In this document: piece after piece, positions 48,916-57,980 of the stretch
Position numbering within the stretch: position 1 is the first letter of the stretch
Layout of the letters: the number at the start of each line of letters is the position of its first letter
Assembly: GCF_024296925.1 (NCBI RefSeq)
Contig: NZ_CP101125.1
Location: 4,900,501-4,964,500, forward strand
Reading direction: 5' to 3'
From: Pseudomonas nunensis
Lineage (GTDB): Bacteria; Pseudomonadota; Gammaproteobacteria; Pseudomonadales; Pseudomonadaceae
Length of the DNA: 64,000 nucleotides
The notes under the pieces: generated by a model
Databases searched by the model: none
Told to the model about the DNA's origin: nothing
The model's input: only the letters and a program-made list of their open reading frames with translations
Position numbers and translations under genes: made by a program

Positions 48916-49704
48916 ATGCGTAAACAATTGATGATCCCCGCTCTCCTGGCCGCAAGCGTCGCACTGGCTGCTTGCTCCACCCCGCCGAACGCGAACCTGG
49001 AACAGGCCCGCGTGAACTACTCCGGCCTGCAAGCCAACCCGCAAGCCAGCAAAGTCGCTGCCCTTGAGACCAAAGACGCCAGTGATTACCTGGACAAGGC
49101 CGACAAGGCTTACCAGGACAAACAGGACCAGGCCAAGGTCGATCAACTGGCTTACCTGACCAACCAGCGCGTGGAAGTGGCCAAGCAGACCATCGCCCTG
49201 CGCACCGCTGAAAACAATCTGAAAAACGCCGCCGCCCAACGTGCCCAAGCGCGTCTGGACGCTCGCGACCAGCAGATCAAGCAACTGCAAGACAGCTTGA
49301 ATGCCAAGCAAACCGATCGCGGTACCCTGGTGACCTTCGGTGACGTGCTGTTCGCAACCGACCGTGCCGACCTGAAATCCAGCGGTCTGGTGAACATCAA
49401 CAAACTGGCGCAATTCCTCCAGGAAAACCCGGACCGTAAAGTGATTGTCGAAGGCTACACCGACAGCACCGGTAGCGCTGGCCACAACCAGCAACTGTCC
49501 GAGCGTCGTGCCGATTCGGTACGTACCGCACTAGTGAAAATGGGCGTTGATCCAGCGCGCATCGTCGCTCAGGGTTACGGCAAGGAATATCCGGTTGCCG
49601 AAAACGGCAGTGTCTCGGGCCGTGCAATGAACCGTCGGGTGGAAGTGACCATTTCCAACGACAACCAGCCAGTGGTGCCACGTTCGGCTGTTAGCTCGAA
49701 CTAA
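48916..49704 (+). CDS. lptF: OmpA-family lipoprotein, LptF-like
   Basis: Outer-membrane-associated lipoprotein. The 262-residue product has lipobox LAAC (Cys 20), an alpha-helical region with Ala/Gln-rich repeats (30-130), and a C-terminal OmpA-like peptidoglycan-binding domain (about 145-262; VIVEGYTDSTGSAGHNQQLSERRADSV with conserved Asp/Arg for DAP binding). In P. aeruginosa LptF is AlgU-controlled and linked to oxidative stress resistance and adhesion. The name rests on synteny with lysS and wsp as well as on the domain. Confidence 0.85.
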   Translation: MRKQLMIPALLAASVALAACSTPPNANLEQARVNYSGLQANPQASKVAALETKDASDYLDKADKAYQDKQDQAKVDQLAYLTNQRVEVAKQTIALRTAENNLKNAAAQRAQARLDARDQQIKQLQDSLNAKQTDRGTLVTFGDVLFATDRADLKSSGLVNINKLAQFLQENPDRKVIVEGYTDSTGSAGHNQQLSERRADSVRTALVKMGVDPARIVAQGYGKEYPVAENGSVSGRAMNRRVEVTISNDNQPVVPRSAVSSN

Positions 49705-49721
49705 GCGTCACGCTGAAACAC

Positions 49722-49759
49722 AAAAGCCCCGCCTGATCTGATCAGGCGGGGCTTTTTTT
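49722..49759 (+). terminator. Terminator of lptF
   Basis: Stem AAAAGCCCCGCCTGATC / GATCAGGCGGGGCTTTT followed by a run of T, 17 bases past the lptF stop. A clear rho-independent terminator. Confidence 0.92.
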
Positions 49760-49765
49760 GGATCA

Positions 49766-49865
49766 AAAGATCGCAGCCTCGTTTCACTCGACAGCTCCTA
49801 CCCGCCTCCGCGTAGTCCGCGTGCTTTTTGTAGGAGCTGTCGAGTGAAACGAGGCTGCGATCTTT
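49766..49865. repeat. Perfect 36-bp inverted repeat with 28-base loop
   Basis: Left arm 49766-49801 and right arm 49830-49865 are exact reverse complements (36 of 36). The arms contain GTAGGAGC and GAGGCTGCGA, resembling the GTAGGAGCGAGGCTTGCC REP family with 13 extra bases between those parts. Occupies the gap between convergent lptF and the 109-residue gene. Confidence 0.9.
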
Positions 49866-49875
49866 CCGGGGCGCG

Positions 49876-50205
49876 TTACTGCTCGAGCTTCTGTGGGGTT
49901 TCCTGGCCCATGCAGCGCACGGCTTTTTTCTGACCGTTGATCAATACGCCGGTCAGGCCTTTCTGTTCGGTGTCGAACAGCACCAGCACGCCATCAATGC
50001 ACTGGGCCACTTGTGGCGCGGGGTCCAGGGCGACTTTGTAGTCTTCGCCCGGCACGGTCTTGAGCATGGTGAATTCGTTGAGCAGCAGCGCATCCTCGGG
50101 CTTGGCGAAGTGCAGGTAGCCGTAGTACCACAGCACCCCGACGGTGCCGAGGATGGTGCAGATACCGGTGATGATCAGCGGGATGGCGTTACGTTCTTCA
50201 CTCAT
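49876..50205 (-). CDS. Small membrane-anchored protein, 109 residues, function unknown
   Basis: I do not recognise the family. The product has one N-terminal membrane helix (about 9-31), then a small soluble domain with two Cys (CIDGVLVL...AVRCMGQE) that would face the periplasm if N-in. Its ATG overlaps the hydrolase stop (ATGA), so it is coupled to the alpha/beta hydrolase upstream. Confidence 0.8.
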   Translation of the reverse strand: MSEERNAIPLIITGICTILGTVGVLWYYGYLHFAKPEDALLLNEFTMLKTVPGEDYKVALDPAPQVAQCIDGVLVLFDTEQKGLTGVLINGQKKAVRCMGQETPQKLEQ

Positions 50206-51116
50206 TGCGGACTCTCTGGTGGTTCATCTTTTGAGTTGACGGGCACCGGGTAATTCGGGATTTCACCCAGGCGGCGCAGACCATTGAAATGCTGCGGGTC
50301 TTCGAGATAGCGCAGCATCACCTGACGCCAGACCGGGTCGGCGAAAGTCTGCACGTGACCGCCACGGGTCAGTTGCAGCACCCGCGGCGGCGGCGCAGCT
50401 TGATACAGACGAATGCCGTTGGAAAGGGGCACGAGGTTGTCGTCGATGCTGTGGTAGATCAGTTTCGGTACGCCTTTGAGCTGCGCCATGGAGTTGATCG
50501 CGCTATCGCTGTCCGGCACCAGCCACGACAGCGGCACCTGGAACGGCCAGGTCAGCCATGAGGTGGTCAGGGCAAATCGACCGACATCGCGGTAGCTGGC
50601 GGGCGCGCCGTCGAGGACCAACGCCTTGATTTGAGGCTGGCGTTCCGGGTGCTGGACCAGGTAATGCACGGCCATCGAACCGCCAAGGCTCTGGCCCAGA
50701 ACGATCACCGGCTTGCCCTTGACCTCGGGCGCCTGATCGAGCCATTTGAACGCAGCGTCGATGTCCTGATAGATCTCCGGCAGGCTCGGTTTGCCTTCGG
50801 ACAGACCATATCCGCGATAGTCCACCAGCAACACTTGGTAACCCTCTTTCGGCAGCCACCAACTGCCGCCCAAGTGATAAGACAGGTTGCCGCCATTGCC
50901 ATGCAGGTGCAGCACGGTGCCTTTGACCTCGACGCCTTTGGCCACCGGCAGCCACCAACCGTGCAGCTTCACGCCGTCGGCGGTGGTCAGGGTGAGGTCG
51001 CGGAATTCGAGTTTGGCCTTGTCCGGGGTGAACGGCTGGCCGGGTTCGGGGTAGAACAACAGCGAACTGCAACCGCCGAGGGTCAGGAGCAGGCAGACGA
51101 TGCCGAGGATTCTCAT
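50202..51116 (-). CDS. Alpha/beta hydrolase lipoprotein
   Basis: Serine hydrolase of the alpha/beta fold with a lipoprotein signal (lipobox LGGC, Cys 16), so predicted to be membrane-tethered in the periplasm. The 304-residue product has HGNGGN near residue 75 (oxyanion region), the nucleophile elbow GQSLGG (Ser 143), and a C-terminal GGHVQTF His. Similar to PA3695-type hydrolases. Substrate unknown. Confidence 0.87.
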   Translation of the reverse strand: MRILGIVCLLLTLGGCSSLLFYPEPGQPFTPDKAKLEFRDLTLTTADGVKLHGWWLPVAKGVEVKGTVLHLHGNGGNLSYHLGGSWWLPKEGYQVLLVDYRGYGLSEGKPSLPEIYQDIDAAFKWLDQAPEVKGKPVIVLGQSLGGSMAVHYLVQHPERQPQIKALVLDGAPASYRDVGRFALTTSWLTWPFQVPLSWLVPDSDSAINSMAQLKGVPKLIYHSIDDNLVPLSNGIRLYQAAPPPRVLQLTRGGHVQTFADPVWRQVMLRYLEDPQHFNGLRRLGEIPNYPVPVNSKDEPPESPQ

Positions 51117-51160
51117 CCGTTGAAACCTCGCAGAAATTTGGGTTGGAACTCATTCCCCAT

Positions 51161-51250
51161 TGTGGGAGCGGGCTTGCTCGCGAAAGCGGTGTGTCAGGCA
51201 ACATCAATGTTGAATGTTAAGCCGCTTTCGCGAGCAAGCCCGCTCCCACA
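51161..51250. repeat. REPIN, GTGGGAGCGGGCTTGC type
   Basis: Inverted REP arms between the hydrolase gene start and the end of the DUF1704 gene. Confidence 0.9.
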
Positions 51251-51266
51251 GGGGGTATTGTGGTGC

Positions 51267-52544
51267 TTACAGGATGTTGGAGTAATCCGCTTCGATCCGG
51301 TCCAGACTCAAGTGATTGAGGAAGTTGGAGAAGCACATCCACGCCGACAGTGCATTCAAGTCACGGAATTGGTCCGGCAAATACTTGGGCGCGACCACCA
51401 GGCCTTCGTCTACCAATTGGCGCAGGGTGCGCATGTCTTCCAGCGTGGTCTTGCCGCAAAACAGCAGCGGTATCTGCTCAAGCTTGCCCTTACGCACGGC
51501 CAACTGAATGTAGTTGTAAACCATGATAAAGCCCTTGAGGTAGGACAAGTCTTTGGTAAATGGCAGACCATTCGGCACCGAGCCACGGAAAACCCGGCTG
51601 GCGTTGCCATAGCTTTCCGCCATTTCGAAGCCTTGCTCGCGGAAGAACTCGAACACCTGCAGGAAGTCCGCGCCCTCCTCCACCATGTGAATGGCGCGGG
51701 TACGGTTGGTCAGTTTGCGCAAGCGGCTCGGGTAGGAGGCGAAGGTGATGATTTCCATCAGGATCGCCAGGCCTTCCTGGGTCACCGTCGACGACGGCGG
51801 GCCCTTGGACAGGAAGGTGCAGATCGGCTGGTTCAAGCCGTTAAGGGTCGTGCCCACGTGCACCAGCCCTTCATGGACTTCCAGAGCGCGCACGTCACGT
51901 TCGTTGAACATCGCATCGGTGCGGATCTTGATGTAGTCGGCACCGGCCGCCGCATCGGCGACGATCCCGTCGGACTCGAACACCCGAATGGTTTCCTCGG
52001 CCTCGCCAAACACCTTGTTCAAGCGGGTTTGCAGCAAGTGCACGGCGTCCTTGGCAGTGAGGATTTTCGGCTCATCCTTCAGATCGCCACGGCCATCGAT
52101 GTTGTTCAAGTAGTCGGACATCATCAGGCCAAGGTCGGCCAGGGTCGGGTCGCCGGCGTGGAACGCGTCGGACGCGGCGCCATACAACTCCTGGGAAATC
52201 AGGCCAAAATCCTCGGTGCCGCGCGCTTCGAGCATGCGCACCACCATCCGGTATTCCTTGCACATGCGCCGCATGATCTGGCCGACCGGGTTGAACTGAC
52301 CGAGCTGGCGGGTGATGTCGCGCTCGATGTTCTGGAATTCCAGTTTGACCTTGCTGGAATCGAAGGACAGCGGCCGGTTCAGGTAATAGTCGCGGTCCAC
52401 GGCCGGCATTTCCTTGCCCTTGCCCTTGAGAAAACCCTTGCGGATGCTGTCGTCCCACTTGACCGCATCGAGGACGCGAATCGGCGTCTGCGCCAGCACT
52501 ATGCGATCGGACAAAATGCGTATCGTCTGCTGGTAATCGTCCAC
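51267..52544 (-). CDS. DUF1704 / flavohemoglobin expression-modulating QEGLA motif protein, MATCAP-like
   Basis: Putative zinc metallopeptidase. The 425-residue product carries HExxxH as HEGLVH (His 224, Glu 225, His 229) and the downstream QEGLA motif (Glu 257) as third ligand, the pattern of DUF1704 and of the eukaryotic MATCAP tyrosine carboxypeptidases. The common annotation name comes from the QEGLA motif. Start is a GTG at 52544 with AGGAG upstream. The rest is helical with no signal peptide. The natural substrate in bacteria is not known. Confidence 0.85.
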   Translation of the reverse strand: MDDYQQTIRILSDRIVLAQTPIRVLDAVKWDDSIRKGFLKGKGKEMPAVDRDYYLNRPLSFDSSKVKLEFQNIERDITRQLGQFNPVGQIMRRMCKEYRMVVRMLEARGTEDFGLISQELYGAASDAFHAGDPTLADLGLMMSDYLNNIDGRGDLKDEPKILTAKDAVHLLQTRLNKVFGEAEETIRVFESDGIVADAAAGADYIKIRTDAMFNERDVRALEVHEGLVHVGTTLNGLNQPICTFLSKGPPSSTVTQEGLAILMEIITFASYPSRLRKLTNRTRAIHMVEEGADFLQVFEFFREQGFEMAESYGNASRVFRGSVPNGLPFTKDLSYLKGFIMVYNYIQLAVRKGKLEQIPLLFCGKTTLEDMRTLRQLVDEGLVVAPKYLPDQFRDLNALSAWMCFSNFLNHLSLDRIEADYSNIL

Positions 52545-52580
52545 CCGAAACTCCTGTAGAAAAACCGTTAGGTGCTGGAT

Positions 52581-53135
52581 TTATTTGGCTTTGGCCAGGC
52601 GCTGGTAGCGCACCGCTTCGACGAACACATCGGAATTGGCCGGATCGTCGAGGTAAGCGAAGACTTGGTTCATGCCAGTGTTGATCAGCACACCATCGCC
52701 ATCGTCAGTCTGGAAGCCTTCACCGCTGAGGGCTTTTTGCCCCAAGGCCTGGTTGATTTGCTCGAGGTCGAGGTTGTAGACCACCAGTTCGTGCTTTTCG
52801 TTGAGCTCGAAGCCGGCAATCGTGAAATGCCCGCCGAATCTGGCTGGCACCGGCGCCGACAAATACCAGCGATTGCCATGGCGGGACACCGTGAAGGGAT
52901 AGGCCTCGCGCTCGCGGGGCTTGGCCTTGAAGTAACTGACGGCCTGATAGCGGTTGTCGCCGAGGCGTGTGAGCTCAAGGTTCATCGGTTCGCCCCAGGC
53001 ATTGGTGCTGGTCCATTTGCCGAGCAGCCCGTTAGGCGCGGGTTCGCTCGAAGGCAGCGGTTCCTTGAAAGTCACCAGACAGCCACTGAGCAGCAGGAAC
53101 GACAAGGCGATCACAACGACGCGCCAGGCTTTCAT
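52581..53135 (-). CDS. Lipoprotein of 184 residues, function unknown
   Basis: Lipobox LLSGC (Cys 19) after a short signal peptide, then a soluble domain (about 160 residues) with beta-rich segments (LGKWTSTNAWGEPMNLEL, GHFTIAGFELNEKHELVVYNLDL). Predicted to be a periplasmic-side lipoprotein. It lies upstream of the DUF1704 gene with a 36-base gap on the same strand; they may be co-transcribed. Confidence 0.85.
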   Translation of the reverse strand: MKAWRVVVIALSFLLLSGCLVTFKEPLPSSEPAPNGLLGKWTSTNAWGEPMNLELTRLGDNRYQAVSYFKAKPREREAYPFTVSRHGNRWYLSAPVPARFGGHFTIAGFELNEKHELVVYNLDLEQINQALGQKALSGEGFQTDDGDGVLINTGMNQVFAYLDDPANSDVFVEAVRYQRLAKAK

Positions 53136-53179
53136 TCAATACTCCCTATGAACAACAGTCCCCAAGGTCACCGCCCCCA

Positions 53180-53269
53180 TGTGGGAGCGGGCTTGCTCGC
53201 GAAGGCGGTTTAACATTCAACATCTACGTCGACTGTCACGCCGCTTTCGCGAGCAAGCCCGCTCCCACA
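53180..53269. repeat. REPIN, GTGGGAGCGGGCTTGC type
   Basis: Inverted REP arms between the TetR gene's 3' end and the start of the 184-residue lipoprotein gene. Confidence 0.9.
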
Positions 53270-53293
53270 GGGTTTGTGGGTTCCCACAAGGGG

Positions 53294-54010
53294 TTACACC
53301 GACGCCAATACCAAATGCATATACCGCGTGAGGATACCGAGCATTTCGGCTTCGGTCGCAGGCTCGGCGTCGTTGAGCAGGCCCTGATATTCCATCCGTC
53401 CGATAATAGCCGTCAACACTTTGGCATCCTGTTGTGGCTCGCGGGAGCCCAATACTTCGAAAAGCTGGCAGGTGCCCTGCAACAGAATCTGCTGATGGGA
53501 GCGCACCAACAGGGCCAGGCGCGGGTTGAGCAACGCTTCCTGGCGGAAGGCTTGCTCGGCCATCAAGTGCTCACGACGATTGATCAACTGCCGGTGCACA
53601 TAGTCCGCCATCAGCCGCGCAATATCATCGGCCAACTGCGAGCGAGACTCCGGAGTGCCATCGCCGCTGACGACCATTTCGCGCAGCAGGCCTTCGTTGC
53701 TGGCCCACAGCTTGCCCATGTAAGCGGCGCTGCGCTCCACGTATTGGGCGAAGGTATCGGTGAGCAGATCATCGATATCCTTGAAATAGTAAGTGGTGGC
53801 CGACAACGGCACACCGGCCTCTGCCGCCACCGCACGGTGACGCACGGCCCGCACGCCATCGCGCACGACAATGCGCATGGCCGCATCGAGAATGTCCTGT
53901 CGACGCTGTTCGCTGCCCTGTCGGCTGGCCTTGCGGCCCTGGTACTGAACACTTTCAGCGACCGCAGTGGCGATACCCGCTGCACCTTCTTGAGCCATTG
54001 CACGATTCAC
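53294..54010 (-). CDS. TetR/AcrR-family regulator
   Basis: DNA-binding repressor of unknown target. The 238-residue product has a TetR HTH (RRQDILDAAMRIVVRDGVRAVRHRAVAAEAGVPLSATTYYFKDIDDLLTD) at about 35-85 and a C-terminal helical domain. The frame opens at a GTG (54010) with AGAGGG about 10 bases upstream; an ATG four codons later (53998) is a possible start. Matches the position of PA3699, between the lipoprotein genes and lysS. Confidence 0.87.
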   Translation of the reverse strand: MNRAMAQEGAAGIATAVAESVQYQGRKASRQGSEQRRQDILDAAMRIVVRDGVRAVRHRAVAAEAGVPLSATTYYFKDIDDLLTDTFAQYVERSAAYMGKLWASNEGLLREMVVSGDGTPESRSQLADDIARLMADYVHRQLINRREHLMAEQAFRQEALLNPRLALLVRSHQQILLQGTCQLFEVLGSREPQQDAKVLTAIIGRMEYQGLLNDAEPATEAEMLGILTRYMHLVLASV

Positions 54011-54071
54011 GACAGGTAATCCCTCTTACGTCAAAAGTAACCAATTGATACGTTTGTACCAGACAGGCAAT

Positions 54072-54100
54072 AAAAAGCCGCCTGTTTTAGGCGGCTTTTT
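54072..54100 (-). terminator. Terminator of lysS
   Basis: AAAAAGCCGCCT / AGGCGGCTTTTT with a five-base loop, ending in T-run on the minus strand, 11 bases past the lysS stop. Confidence 0.92.
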
Positions 54101-54111
54101 AACTGAAACGT

Positions 54112-55614
54112 TTACGCTTGCGGCCGCATGTGCGGGAACAGGATCACGTCTCTAATCGACGGTGAGTTGGTCAGCAACATCACCAGGCGGTCGATGCCGA
54201 TCCCTTCACCGGCCGTTGGCGGCATGCCGTACTCCAGCGCGCGAACGAAGTCGGCGTCGTAGTGCATGGCTTCGTCGTCGCCGGCGTCCTTGTCGGCCAC
54301 CTGAGCCATGAAGCGTTCGGCCTGGTCTTCTGCGTCGTTCAACTCGGAGTAGGCGTTGGCGATTTCACGGCCGCCGATGAACAGTTCGAAACGGTCGGTG
54401 ACGTTCGGGTTGTCATCGTTGCGACGGGCCAGCGGCGACACTTCGAACGGGTACTGGGTAATGAAGTGCGGCTGTTCCAGCTTGTGCTCGACCAGCTCTT
54501 CGAAAATCATTACCTGCAACTTGCCCAGGCCTTCGAAGCCCAGCACCTTGGCGCCGGCCTTCTTGGCGATGGCGCGAGCCTTGTCGATATCGGTCAGGTC
54601 GTCAGCGGTCAGCTCAGGGTTGTACTTGAGGATCGAGTCGAACACCGACAGACGCACGAACGGTTCGCCGAAGTGGAACACTTTGTCGCCGTAAGGCACG
54701 TCGGTGCTGCCCAGAACCAGCTGCGCGAGTTCGCGGAACAGTTCTTCGGTCAGGTCCATGTTGTCTTCGTAGTCGGCGTAGGCCTGGTAGAACTCCAACA
54801 TGGTGAATTCAGGGTTGTGACGCGTCGAAACACCTTCGTTACGGAAGTTGCGGTTGATCTCGAAAACTTTCTCGAAACCACCGACGACCAGACGCTTGAG
54901 GTACAGCTCCGGCGCGATACGCAGGAACATTTCCATGTCCAGCGCGTTGTGGTGCGTTTCGAACGGCTTGGCCGCCGCGCCACCCGGGATGGTTTGCAGC
55001 ATCGGGGTTTCGACTTCGAGGAAGTCACGCTTCATCAGGAAGCTGCGGATGTGCGCAATCACTTGCGAACGTACGCGGAAGGTCTGACGCACGTCTTCGT
55101 TGACGATCAGGTCAACGTAGCGCTGGCGGTAGCGCTGCTCGGTATCGGTCAGGCCGTGGTGCTTGTCCGGCAGCGGACGCAGGGATTTGGTCAGCAGGCG
55201 CACTTCGGTCATTTCGACGTACAGGTCGCCCTTGCCGGAACGCGCCAGGGTGCCAACGGCGGCAATGATGTCGCCCATGTCCCAGGTTTTCACCGAGGCC
55301 AGGGTTTCTTCGGACAGGGTTTTACGGTTGACGTAGACCTGGATGCGCCCGGTCATGTCCTGGATCACCATGAACGAACCACGGTTGAGCATGATGCGAC
55401 CGGCAACCTTGACCGGGATTGCAGCCTCTGCCAGCTCTTCCTTGGTCTTGTCCGCGTATTGCTTCTGCAGTTCTTCGCAGTAGTTTTCGCGGCGGAAGTC
55501 GTTCGGGAAGGCATTGCCCTTGGCGCGCTCGGCAGCCAGCTTTTCCTTGCGCAGGGCGATCAGGGAGTTTTCTTCCTGTTGCAGGGCTTGCGGGTCGAGT
55601 TCTAGGTCGCTCAT
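54112..55614 (-). CDS. lysS: Lysyl-tRNA synthetase (class II)
   Basis: Charges tRNA-Lys. The 500-residue product has an N-terminal OB-fold anticodon-binding domain (about 60-170) and the class II catalytic core: [10 protein letters not shown] (motif 1), [18 protein letters not shown] (motif 2) and [12 protein letters not shown] (motif 3) near 470. It is followed upstream by prfB, the same order as P. aeruginosa and E. coli. No anomaly. Confidence 0.97.
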   Translation of the reverse strand: MSDLELDPQALQQEENSLIALRKEKLAAERAKGNAFPNDFRRENYCEELQKQYADKTKEELAEAAIPVKVAGRIMLNRGSFMVIQDMTGRIQVYVNRKTLSEETLASVKTWDMGDIIAAVGTLARSGKGDLYVEMTEVRLLTKSLRPLPDKHHGLTDTEQRYRQRYVDLIVNEDVRQTFRVRSQVIAHIRSFLMKRDFLEVETPMLQTIPGGAAAKPFETHHNALDMEMFLRIAPELYLKRLVVGGFEKVFEINRNFRNEGVSTRHNPEFTMLEFYQAYADYEDNMDLTEELFRELAQLVLGSTDVPYGDKVFHFGEPFVRLSVFDSILKYNPELTADDLTDIDKARAIAKKAGAKVLGFEGLGKLQVMIFEELVEHKLEQPHFITQYPFEVSPLARRNDDNPNVTDRFELFIGGREIANAYSELNDAEDQAERFMAQVADKDAGDDEAMHYDADFVRALEYGMPPTAGEGIGIDRLVMLLTNSPSIRDVILFPHMRPQA

Positions 55615-55661
55615 GTCTTTAAATATTCCATCAGGTTCGTTGCCCCCGGCATTCGCCGGGG

Positions 55662-55686
55662 TTCGCGGGCAAGCCTCGCTCCTACA
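55662..55686. repeat. Solitary REP arm, GTAGGAGCGAGGCTTGCCCG type
   Basis: Single arm (TTCGCGGGCAAGCCTCGCTC plus CTACA) in the short lysS-prfB gap, without a partner. Confidence 0.85.
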
Positions 55687-55714
55687 GGTATCCGAAGATC
55701 CTGCAGCGCGTGCT

Positions 55715-56810
55715 TTAGAGCCCTTGTTTCAAGCTTGCTACCAGATATTCGTCGATATCGCCGTCGAGCACCTTGTCGCAGTCACTGCGTTCGATGTTAG
55801 TGCGCAAATCCTTGATTCGCGACGCATCGAGCACGTAAGAGCGAATCTGGTGACCCCAGCCGATGTCCGACTTGGTGTCTTCCAAGGCCTGGGAGGCGGC
55901 GTTGCGTTTCTGCACTTCCTGCTCGTACAAGCGCGCCCGCAACATTTTCATCGCGGTGTCTTTGTTGGCGTGCTGGGAGCGTTCGTTCTGGCAGCTGACC
56001 ACGGTGTTGGACGGTACGTGGGTGATACGTACGGCCGAGTCGGTGGTGTTTACGTGCTGACCACCGGCACCGGAGGAGCGGTAGGTGTCGATGCGCAGGT
56101 CCGACGGGTTGATGTCGATTTCGATGTTGTCATCGATTTCCGGCGACACGAACACGGCCGAGAACGAGGTGTGACGGCGGTTGCCCGAGTCGTACGGGCT
56201 CTTGCGCACCAGACGGTGCACGCCGATTTCGGTACGCAACCAGCCAAAGGCGTATTCGCCCTTGATGTGGACGGTGGCGCCCTTGATCCCGGCGACTTCA
56301 CCGGCCGACAGTTCCATGATGGTCGCGTCGAAACCGCGTTTGTCAGCCCAGCGCAGGTACATGCGCAGCAGGATGTTGGCCCAGTCCTGGGCCTCGGTGC
56401 CGCCGGAGCCGGCCTGGATATCCAGGTAGGCGTTGTTGGCGTCCATCTCACCGCTGAACATACGACGGAATTCGAGTTTTTCCAGGGACTCGCGCAGACG
56501 CTCGACTTCGGTCGCGACGTCATCGACGGCGGCCTGGTCTTCTTCTTCGGCGGACATCAGCAGCAGTTCTTTGGCATCGGCCAGGCCAGTGTGCATCTCG
56601 TCGAGGGTTTCGACGATCTGCGCCAGCAGCGAACGCTCGCGCCCCAGTTCCTGAGCGTACGACGGATTGTTCCAGACTGCCGGATCTTCAAGCTCGCGAT
56701 TGACTTCAGTCAGACGCTCATGCTTTTGATCGTAGTCAAAGATACCCCCGAATAGTTTCGGAGCGCTCGGACAGGTCCTTGATACTGTTAAGGATCGGGT
56801 TGATTTCCAT
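55715..56810 (-). CDS. prfB: Peptide chain release factor 2 with programmed +1 frameshift
   Basis: Recognises UGA and UAA stop codons. The gene opens at the ATG at 56810 and reads 24 codons ([20 protein letters not shown]...) to an in-frame TGA at 56738-56736. The local sequence CGGGGGTATCTTTGAC is the classic RF2 slip site (SD-like GGGGG, then CTT-TGA). Shifting one base forward restores [12 protein letters not shown]... and gives a 364-residue protein with the SGAGGQHVN (GGQ) motif. The family's autoregulation, where low RF2 favours the shift, should apply. Confidence 0.96.
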
Positions 56811-56892
56811 GGCGGGCAGCACTCGTTGGCGAACTTTTGAAAGCCGGCGAGTATAACGTAATCAAGCTGTCACGGCAGCCCGCCTGGCGGCT

Positions 56893-57492
56893 TTAGCTGC
56901 GCGCAAAAGCCAGAAGCGCAACGTAATCGCCCTTATCGGCTTCCCGCAGGGACTTGATATAACGATCACGCACCTCACACATCGAAACCAGATTGCCACT
57001 ACCCCAAGAAAACTCAGGGCAGCCGCACTGCGTTAGCAAGGCATCTGTCATGTACCGGGCATGACGGCCATTGCCGTTCGGAAAGGCATGTATCCACACC
57101 AACTCACGATGAAATCGAACAGCTATTTCATCGAACGAAAATACCTTGTGTTCTATCCAGTACGCCACGTTTCCTAAAAGGTGATTGAGCTTGATCGCGA
57201 TCTGGATCGGTTCGCAGCCAATGTTTTTCTCAGTCCTGCGAAATGTCCCAGCCCAGCGCCACGTATCGCTGAACATCCTTTTGTGAAGGTCACGGCAAAA
57301 CCCCTCGTTGAGCACGTCGAGGCTTTTCTGACGATTCAGCCATTGCCTTGCCTTGAGTATGTTTTCCGCTTCCCACTCGTCAAGCTCGCCTTGGGTACTG
57401 ATATGTCTTGGCTTGAGGCCCGCAATTTCGTCCGGGTCCAGTGGCGTCTGGCCGGGTTTGAGTTCTAGCTCTACCGCCACAGTCGAGACCAC
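56893..57492 (-). CDS. Mobile mystery protein B (Fic family)
   Basis: Second gene of the mobile mystery A/B pair; probable Fic nucleotidyl transferase. The 199-residue product has the active loop HAFPNGNGR at 135-143, which matches HxFxxGNGR with Asn in place of the usual Asp/Glu before GNGR, and an N-terminal region without a clear (S/T)xxxEG/N inhibitory motif. Possible GTG starts are at 57492 and 57480, within the 3' end of gene A, so the two are coupled. By analogy to other Fic pairs it may be a toxin or effector restrained by A; that is inference. Confidence 0.88.
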   Translation of the reverse strand: MVSTVAVELELKPGQTPLDPDEIAGLKPRHISTQGELDEWEAENILKARQWLNRQKSLDVLNEGFCRDLHKRMFSDTWRWAGTFRRTEKNIGCEPIQIAIKLNHLLGNVAYWIEHKVFSFDEIAVRFHRELVWIHAFPNGNGRHARYMTDALLTQCGCPEFSWGSGNLVSMCEVRDRYIKSLREADKGDYVALLAFARS

Positions 57493-57935
57493 GCTCCAGC
57501 GAGTAATTCCTGGCGACGTTCACTCACCTTGCGCTCGACAAATGAGTCGGACGGACGTTGGTCTTCAAGGGCCATCATGTGTGAAACCCCCATGATTTCT
57601 TTTCTGGCTAGCCATTCAGCGCGCTCTTCGACCATGTCATGCAAGGGTTTCTTCGGTATCAATGCGTAAACCAGTTCGCAATCCAGACCGTTGGCGAGCT
57701 TCCTCAGTTGTCCGAGGGTAATTCGATCATCCGCTTCTGATTGTTCGGACTTTTGCAATGTAGCGGGCGCCACACCGACAAGAGCAGCCTGCCCTCGCAC
57801 CGTCCTGCCCAATGCCTCCCGAATCGAGCGCAACCAGCCTCCAGGAGGCGGTATTTTTCCCTTTGCGGGTAAATAAGGTTCGATAGCTCTGTCTACCTGG
57901 GTCAGGCGCAGTTTGTTGAGCGCGGAATTACGCAT
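57471..57935 (-). CDS. Mobile mystery protein A (HTH)
   Basis: First gene of the pair. The 154-residue product has an XRE/Cro-like helix-turn-helix (about residues 47-100: VRGQAALVGVAPATLQKSEQSEADDRITLGQLRKLANGLDCELVYALIP). Such proteins occur with mobile mystery B in mobile-element settings in several bacteria (established for the TIGR families). AAGGTG lies just before the ATG. An autorepressor/antitoxin role is inferred from the HTH, the overlap with the Fic gene and the array of dyad sites just upstream. Confidence 0.88.
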   Translation of the reverse strand: MRNSALNKLRLTQVDRAIEPYLPAKGKIPPPGGWLRSIREALGRTVRGQAALVGVAPATLQKSEQSEADDRITLGQLRKLANGLDCELVYALIPKKPLHDMVEERAEWLARKEIMGVSHMMALEDQRPSDSFVERKVSERRQELLAGAWSRLWR

Positions 57936-57980
57936 GGGTCACCTTTGTCATGAACTTAAACTATCACTCAAGAGGCATTT

